From NCBI RefSeq assembly GCF_039872765.1, contig NZ_JBDPZC010000006.1:1-64000 (forward strand): 64,000 nucleotides of DNA. Reading direction: 5' to 3'. The notes below the pieces were generated by a model, which did no database searches, was not told the DNA's origin, and saw nothing but the letters and a program-made list of their open reading frames with translations. This DNA comes from Roseateles_B flavus (GTDB lineage Bacteria; Pseudomonadota; Gammaproteobacteria; Burkholderiales; Burkholderiaceae_C). Within the stretch, counting starts at the first letter, position 1; each line of letters starts with the position of its first letter. Position numbers and translations under genes: made by a program. Positions 59,726-64,000 of the stretch are shown piece after piece.

Positions 59726-60631
59726 TCATCCACCGAGCGGCGCCAGCCGCTCGCGCAGCCGCTCCACGGCCAGATCGCTGACCGCCCGCGCCTTGTGCGA
59801 GGCGTGGCGGCCCTCCCGGTGCACCAGATGCACCGGGAGGGCCGCCAGCTCGAACGGCTCCAACACCCGCTGCAGTGCACCGCTTCGTACCAGGCCGTCG
59901 ACCTGGTAGGACATCAGTCGCGTCAGTCCGAAGCCGCCCACCGCGGCCGCAATGGCCGAATCATTGGTGGTGGTCTGCATGCGCGGTGCGAGCCTCACCG
60001 CCCTCACCTCCCCCTCCACCTTGAAGCGCCACTCCGGCGTCGGCGTGACGGCATTGGCCGAGATCAGGGTGTGGCCGAGCAAGTCCTCGGGCTGCCGGGG
60101 CTCGCCATGCGCGGCCAGATAGGCCGGCGCGCCGCAGATGACGCGGCGCACGCTCCCGACGCGCACGGCCTGCAGCGACGAGTCCGGCAGCTCGCCGATG
60201 CGCACGGCCACGTCCACCCCTTCATCGGTCAGATTCACCACCCGGTCCAGGAACCAGCAGGAGGCAGTGACCTCGGGATAACGCTGCAGGTACTCGGTCA
60301 TGACCGGCGTCACATGCAAGGCCCCGAAAAGCACGGGCGCGGTGACGGTCAGCCGACCGCGCGGCGCGCCATGCAGGCCGCTGACCGACTCGTCTGCTTC
60401 AGCCAGCTCGGCCAGGATGCGACGGCAGTCCTCCACATAGCGTGCGCCGGCCTCGGTCACCCGCACGACCCGCGTGGTGCGGGTCAGCAGGCGGGCACCC
60501 AGGTGCGCCTCCAGCTCGCTGATGGCCCGGGTGACGGCCGGCGGCGAGATGCCCAGCTTGCGCGCCGCTCCGGCGAATCCGCTGGCATCGACGACCGCCA
60601 CAAAGACATTGATGAGATGCAGTTTGTCCAA
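59726..60631 (-). CDS. LysR-family regulator
   Basis: A 301-residue LysR-type protein. The N-terminal winged helix reads DKLHLINVFVAVVDASGFAG, AARKLGISPPAVTRAISELE; the effector domain follows (LTVTAPVLFGALHVTPVMTE). The start is a TTG at 60631, directly after a GAGGAACA site; upstream ATGs give longer frames without homology. It is divergent from the carboxymuconolactone decarboxylase-like gene, which it probably controls. Effector unknown. Confidence 0.88.
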   Translation of the reverse strand: MDKLHLINVFVAVVDASGFAGAARKLGISPPAVTRAISELEAHLGARLLTRTTRVVRVTEAGARYVEDCRRILAELAEADESVSGLHGAPRGRLTVTAPVLFGALHVTPVMTEYLQRYPEVTASCWFLDRVVNLTDEGVDVAVRIGELPDSSLQAVRVGSVRRVICGAPAYLAAHGEPRQPEDLLGHTLISANAVTPTPEWRFKVEGEVRAVRLAPRMQTTTNDSAIAAAVGGFGLTRLMSYQVDGLVRSGALQRVLEPFELAALPVHLVHREGRHASHKARAVSDLAVERLRERLAPLGG

Positions 60632-60769
60632 CTGTTCCTCCGTGCGTAACGGTGCATTGCTATTTGCGGTGATTCTATTCGCCGACCGATTCAACGACAG
60701 TTCAGTCATTCGCCGAACAAGCAGCGAATGCCAAGCCGATTCACCCCACAGCATCACGGAGTCTTGACC

Positions 60770-61318
60770 ATGTCCCGTCTCAGCATCCCCACCGTCGACC
60801 AATCCCTCGAAGCCGCCAAGCCCCTGCTGGCCGCCGTCGAAAAGCAGCTGGGCGTCCTGCCCAATCTGATGAAGCTGCTGGGCCAAAGCCCGGCGGGCCT
60901 GGAAGGCTACCTGTCGCTGAATGGCGCGCTGGCCAAGGGCAAGCTGAGCGTGCAGCTGCGCGAGCGCATCGCATTGACCACTGCCGAGTTCAATGGCTGC
61001 GATTACTGCCTGTCGGCACACAGCTACCTGGCCACGCATGTCGCCAAGATCGGCGCCCGTGAGATCGATGCTGCCCGCGACGGCCGCTCGGACGATGCCC
61101 GCACCGCCGCCGCCCTGCACTTCGCCCGTCGCGTGGCCGAGTCGCGCGGCCGGGTGTCGGATGCCGACCTGGCTGCCTTGCGCGCCGCTGACTTCGACGA
61201 GTCGGCCGTCGTGGAGATCGTGTTGAACGTGGCGCTCAACGTGCTGACCAACTATGTCAACAACGTGGCGCAGACCGACGTCGACTTCCCGCTGGTCGCC
61301 GCTCGGCAGACCGCCTGA
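60770..61318 (+). CDS. Carboxymuconolactone decarboxylase/AhpD-like protein
   Basis: A 182-residue protein of the CMD/AhpD fold. The active-site segment TAEFNGCDYCLSAHSYLA carries the E...CxxC...H pattern of alkylhydroperoxidase-type members, so a peroxide-detoxifying or electron-transfer role is likelier than decarboxylation. It is divergent from the LysR gene (138-base gap) and precedes the SnoaL-like gene by 55 bases, which suggests a two-gene operon. Confidence 0.88.
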   Translation: MSRLSIPTVDQSLEAAKPLLAAVEKQLGVLPNLMKLLGQSPAGLEGYLSLNGALAKGKLSVQLRERIALTTAEFNGCDYCLSAHSYLATHVAKIGAREIDAARDGRSDDARTAAALHFARRVAESRGRVSDADLAALRAADFDESAVVEIVLNVALNVLTNYVNNVAQTDVDFPLVAARQTA

Positions 61319-61373
61319 AGTTCTGGGGGCGGCTCGGCCGCTCCTGTCTCGCCAACGTCAACGTGCTGCCCTC

Positions 61374-61856
61374 ATGAACACGCCCCTCGAAACCCCACGC
61401 CCTCCTTTGCCGCCCTTCACCCGGGAGGCCGCCACGCAGAAGGTCCGCATGGCCGAAGATGCATGGAACACGCGCGATCCGCAGCGCGTGGCCCTGGCCT
61501 ACACGCCGGACAGCCGCTGGCGCAACCGCAGCGAGTTCCCGCGCGGCCGCGAGCAGATCCGGCAACTGCTCGAACGCAAGTGGGCCCGCGAACTGGACTA
61601 TCGGCTCATCAAGGAACTGTGGGCGCACGATGGCCACCGGATCGCCGTGCGCTTCGCCTACGAGTGGCATGACGACGCCGGCAACTGGTTCCGCTCCTAT
61701 GGCAATGAGAACTGGGAATTCGACGCCGACGGCTACATGGCGGTGCGCCATGCCAGCATCAACGACAAGCCCATCCAGGCGCACGAACGTCTGTTCCACT
61801 GGCCGCAGGGGCCCCGCCCGGCCGAGCATCCGGGCCTCAGTGAACTGGGCCTTTGA
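61374..61856 (+). CDS. DUF1348/SnoaL-like NTF2-fold protein
   Basis: A 160-residue protein whose sequence (AEDAWNTRDPQRVALAYTPD, SRWRNRSEFPRGREQIRQLL, RFAYEWHDDAGNWFRSYGNE, NWEFDADGYMAVRHASIND) matches the DUF1348 branch of the NTF2/SnoaL fold. Such proteins are often annotated as nuclear transport factor 2 family; a ligand-binding or enzymatic role is unproven. It probably forms an operon with the CMD gene under the LysR regulator. The start at 61374 gives the expected family length. Confidence 0.82.
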   Translation: MNTPLETPRPPLPPFTREAATQKVRMAEDAWNTRDPQRVALAYTPDSRWRNRSEFPRGREQIRQLLERKWARELDYRLIKELWAHDGHRIAVRFAYEWHDDAGNWFRSYGNENWEFDADGYMAVRHASINDKPIQAHERLFHWPQGPRPAEHPGLSELGL

Positions 61857-61877
61857 AACGTCCCTTCCGAGCTCGAG

Positions 61878-62834
61878 ATGAGCTTTCTTGCGGGCCCGAG
61901 CCGGCCCACTGACATCACAAGACACGACATGACGACTTCTGAACCGCAAGCACTGAGTGATGAAGTACAGGGCCTGCGCCAGGAGCTGGCGACCCAGCGT
62001 CAGGCCTTGCTGGCCAGCCTGCTGGTCTCGGCCTGGATGGTCGAGGCACGCGACCCCTACACCGGTGGGCACCTCTGGCGCGTGGCGCGCATGGCCCATG
62101 CACTGGCACTGGAATCGGGCAGCACGCCGCGCGAAGCCAGCCGCATCGCGATGGCCGGCTTTCTGCACGACCTGGGCAAGGTGGGGATTCCCGATGCCAT
62201 CCTGCGCAAGCCGGGGCGGCTGACCGACGAGGAATTCGCCGTCATCAAGACGCATCCGCGTGTGGGGGCACGCATGCTGTCGGGCCATCCGATGGCGGAA
62301 CTGGTCGTCGGTGTGATCCACCATCACCACGAAATGCCCAACGGCCGGGGCTATCCCATGGGACTCGCCGGCGAGGAGATTCCCCGCGACGCCCGGCTGG
62401 TAGGCCTTTGCGACGCGTTCGATGCCATGACGAGCACACGGCCGTACCGCGCCGGCATGCCCATCGCCAAGGCCCTGGACATCATCGAGTCCGAGCTGGG
62501 GAAGCAGTTCGATCTGGCGCTGGGGACCACGTTCCTGCGCATGGGGCGGGATGGCGCCTTCGATGGCATCGTCGGTCACAGCGATGATGGCATCCCGCTG
62601 CAGCACTGCCCGGTCTGCGGCCCGACGCTGGTTCGCACGCGCAGCGCGCGCGCCGGACATCACCTGGGCTGCCCTGCCTGCACGGCGCGCTTCACCTGGA
62701 CTGATGCCGAGCAGGGCCTTCAGGCCCTGCCCACGGGCACCTATGCCGAGGCAGAGGAGCTGGAGCCCGCCCTGGACCGCGCGCAGATCGAGGCGCTGGT
62801 GCTCGACTGGGCGGATGCGATGGTCGGCAGTTGA
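61878..62834 (+). CDS. HD-GYP phosphodiesterase-like protein with zinc ribbon
   Basis: A 318-residue protein. The HD-GYP domain has the H..HD...HHHE..GYP arrangement (GGHLWRVARMAHALALES, AGFLHDLGKVGIPDAI, IHHHHEMPNGRGYPMGLAGE), the metal site of cyclic-di-GMP phosphodiesterases. It is followed by CPVCGPTLVRTR...CPAC, two CxxC pairs forming a zinc ribbon. There is no receiver or PAS domain. An ATG at 61929 is an alternative start. The HD-GYP enzymatic role is inferred from the motif. Confidence 0.85.
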   Translation: MSFLAGPSRPTDITRHDMTTSEPQALSDEVQGLRQELATQRQALLASLLVSAWMVEARDPYTGGHLWRVARMAHALALESGSTPREASRIAMAGFLHDLGKVGIPDAILRKPGRLTDEEFAVIKTHPRVGARMLSGHPMAELVVGVIHHHHEMPNGRGYPMGLAGEEIPRDARLVGLCDAFDAMTSTRPYRAGMPIAKALDIIESELGKQFDLALGTTFLRMGRDGAFDGIVGHSDDGIPLQHCPVCGPTLVRTRSARAGHHLGCPACTARFTWTDAEQGLQALPTGTYAEAEELEPALDRAQIEALVLDWADAMVGS

Positions 62835-63304
62835 CGCACAGCCTGACCCTCGATTTCCTTCGCACGCCGGACGCCCCGGCCTGGCAACGCGGCCCCGCCA
62901 TCGAGGCCGGGCACCTCTCATGATTCGAATCTGGCAGGGCAACTGCAGCCAGGCACTCAACGCAGTATCAGATAGGGATAGCGGCTGTAGATATCGTGAC
63001 TACGTTCGTAAGATGTAAGCGCTCGCGAATTCGAGGCGTCCTTTCAAACCCGCTGCATTCCCTTGTACTGTTCGCGAGCACCGTGGCCTGGCTGCATGAC
63101 GGGAATCTTCATTCGATGATTCCTGCCGTACTGTAGAGATTGTCAGATATCACGCCGCCGTTATCGCCGAGCAGAACTGGCTGATATCTGGTCTGGCAGT
63201 TTATATATTTGAACCGCATGTCATGGAGAGCCGCTTTTATCTCCCCTGACGACGGCCACTTATTCAACGGACAGGCAGTTCAAGCCCCTACGTGAAGGAA
63301 TGAC
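62835..63304. other. Gap, no gene recognised
   Basis: A 470-base stretch that is locally less GC-rich than the flanks. It has short frames only and no ribosome-binding-site or motif support. It separates the HD-GYP gene from the secreted-protein gene and probably contains the latter's promoter. Confidence 0.4.
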
Positions 63305-64000
63305 ATGACTTCCCTTCTCAGCAGAGTCAAAGTCACAGCCGTGTCTGCGGTGGCCATGCTGCTGCCTGTTTCACAGGCCTATGCGCAACAGTGGCAACAG
63401 ATGCCGGGGGCTGCCAAAGCAATCGCCGCGGCGGGAGACAAAGGCGCCGTGCTTGTCGGGACCGACGGCGCCTTTTACGTCTCGGGCGCAGCCGGTTCCT
63501 GGGATCGGCTCACCCCAACGCCGGGCTGGCCCACACCGAATGCGGTTTCAATCACCTCCTACGATGGATTGAGATGGGGCGTCGTCGATGCTGACGGAAA
63601 GTACTGGTCGGTGGCCCAGAACTTCAGCCCCGTCGGTCCGGCGCTCCCCACTTACAACGCCACCCTATCGCCCTCGTGCGATTTTGGTCCGATCAACGTG
63701 GCGAGCGGGCGGGGTTCCAGCTTTTTTGCCACCAAGAAAGGTGATGCCTCCAATACTGTTTATCAAAGTTTGGGAGGGTGTGGATCATCACCAGGCTGGA
63801 CGTCGTATGGAGCAACAAGCAGTGCAATGTCGGTCCCCGCTGGAGCTGCTGGAGCGGCTCAACGCCCTGTTTTGTGGATCGAAACTCTGCGAGCGGCTTA
63901 TGGCTGCGTTTCTCGAGGGCTTTGCCTGATCGCTGGTGGCGCGGCCGCGCCCAGTGGCGTGCGCCTCCTGGCGGCTGGCAAGAACACCGTTTGGGTCGTC
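63305..64000 (+). CDS. Secreted protein, 5' part (runs off the window)
   Basis: An open frame from 63305 to the window end (232 codons so far): signal peptide (VKVTAVSAVAMLLPVSQAYA) and a mature part with repeated W and G positions (QWQQMPGAAKAIAAAGDKGA, GTDGAFYVSGAAGSWDRLTP, YDGLRWGVVDADGKYWSVAQ). The spaced W/G pattern resembles tectonin-type beta-propeller repeats, but this is not certain. An AAGGA site precedes the ATG. The C-terminus lies outside the window. Confidence 0.6.
   Translation, partial: MTSLLSRVKVTAVSAVAMLLPVSQAYAQQWQQMPGAAKAIAAAGDKGAVLVGTDGAFYVSGAAGSWDRLTPTPGWPTPNAVSITSYDGLRWGVVDADGKYWSVAQNFSPVGPALPTYNATLSPSCDFGPINVASGRGSSFFATKKGDASNTVYQSLGGCGSSPGWTSYGATSSAMSVPAGAAGAAQRPVLWIETLRAAYGCVSRGLCLIAGGAAAPSGVRLLAAGKNTVWVV

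Noticed and set aside
1..64000. CRISPR arrays, tRNA or rRNA genes
   Set aside because: No regular short repeats with spacers and no recognisable rRNA or tRNA segments were seen.

Overview
The window is GC-rich DNA from a betaproteobacterium, most likely a member of the Burkholderiales. This rests on the Cupriavidus-like czc, pbr and cus gene types, the codon use and the insertion-sequence families; no rRNA or tRNA is present to fix the genus. About 57 kb is a mosaic metal-resistance island with transposon debris at several joints. The last 5-6 kb looks like ordinary chromosome.

Layout. (1) 1-3.3 kb: decayed IS3-family fragments, a possible IS21-family end, two weak ORFs and a KfrA/TnpT-like coiled-coil DNA-binding gene. 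(2) 3.3-17.6 kb, all on the minus strand: a czc-type locus read as czcI, czcC, czcB, czcA, P-II-like gene, czcD, lipoprotein, small membrane protein, czcR, czcS, czcP (P1B-4 ATPase) and two DUF genes. (3) 17.8-25.8 kb, plus strand and divergent from (2): a second czcI-like gene, czcC, czcB, a second P-II-like gene, a second czcA and two small envelope proteins. (4) 25.9-28.4 kb: an EamA permease remnant, a TnpS-type tyrosine recombinase and a Tn3-family transposase cut off by a 38-bp Tn21-type inverted repeat. (5) 28.4-34.4 kb: a lead/cadmium operon (pbrR, pbrA, fused pbrBC, pbrT). (6) 34.5-39.4 kb: an intact IS3-family element, a RES/Xre toxin-antitoxin pair, a dnaN 5' fragment, a Cys-rich copper-storage protein and an unusual HhH plus PD-(D/E)XK nuclease-like gene. 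(7) 39.4-54.1 kb, minus strand: a copper/silver locus (cusA, cusB fused to cusF, cusC, copA, a cupredoxin, DUF411, cusF, copZ-like and several small exported metal-site proteins). (8) 54.1-57.5 kb: small regulators, a possible toxin-antitoxin-like pair and a second TnpS-type recombinase. (9) 57.5-64 kb: a junction with a GST fragment, then a flavin-type oxidase, a LysR regulator with a carboxymuconolactone decarboxylase-like gene, a SnoaL-like protein, an HD-GYP protein and the start of a secreted protein.

How the genes work together. Three P1B ATPases (CzcP, PbrA, CopA) and a CDF pump (CzcD) move metal from cytoplasm to periplasm. Three RND tripartite systems (two Czc-like, one Cus) move metal from the periplasm out of the cell. 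Periplasmic carriers (CusF, cupredoxin, Met-rich and CzcI-like proteins) and a cytosolic Cys-rich store buffer metal. CzcRS and PbrR are the visible regulators. A CusR/CzcR-type palindrome TGACAA-N2-TTGTCA occurs upstream of czcR and, in a slightly degenerate form, between the two divergent czc operons, suggesting that one response regulator controls both.

Most noteworthy: the two P-II-like genes tied to RND operons; the family of small exported proteins ending in a GLERP-like motif; the HhH-nuclease gene without a methyltransferase; the two diverged TnpS recombinases bracketing 30 kb; the overlapping gene pair at 55.5-56.2 kb with a duplicated 17-bp palindrome; and the dnaN start fragment beside the RES/Xre pair.
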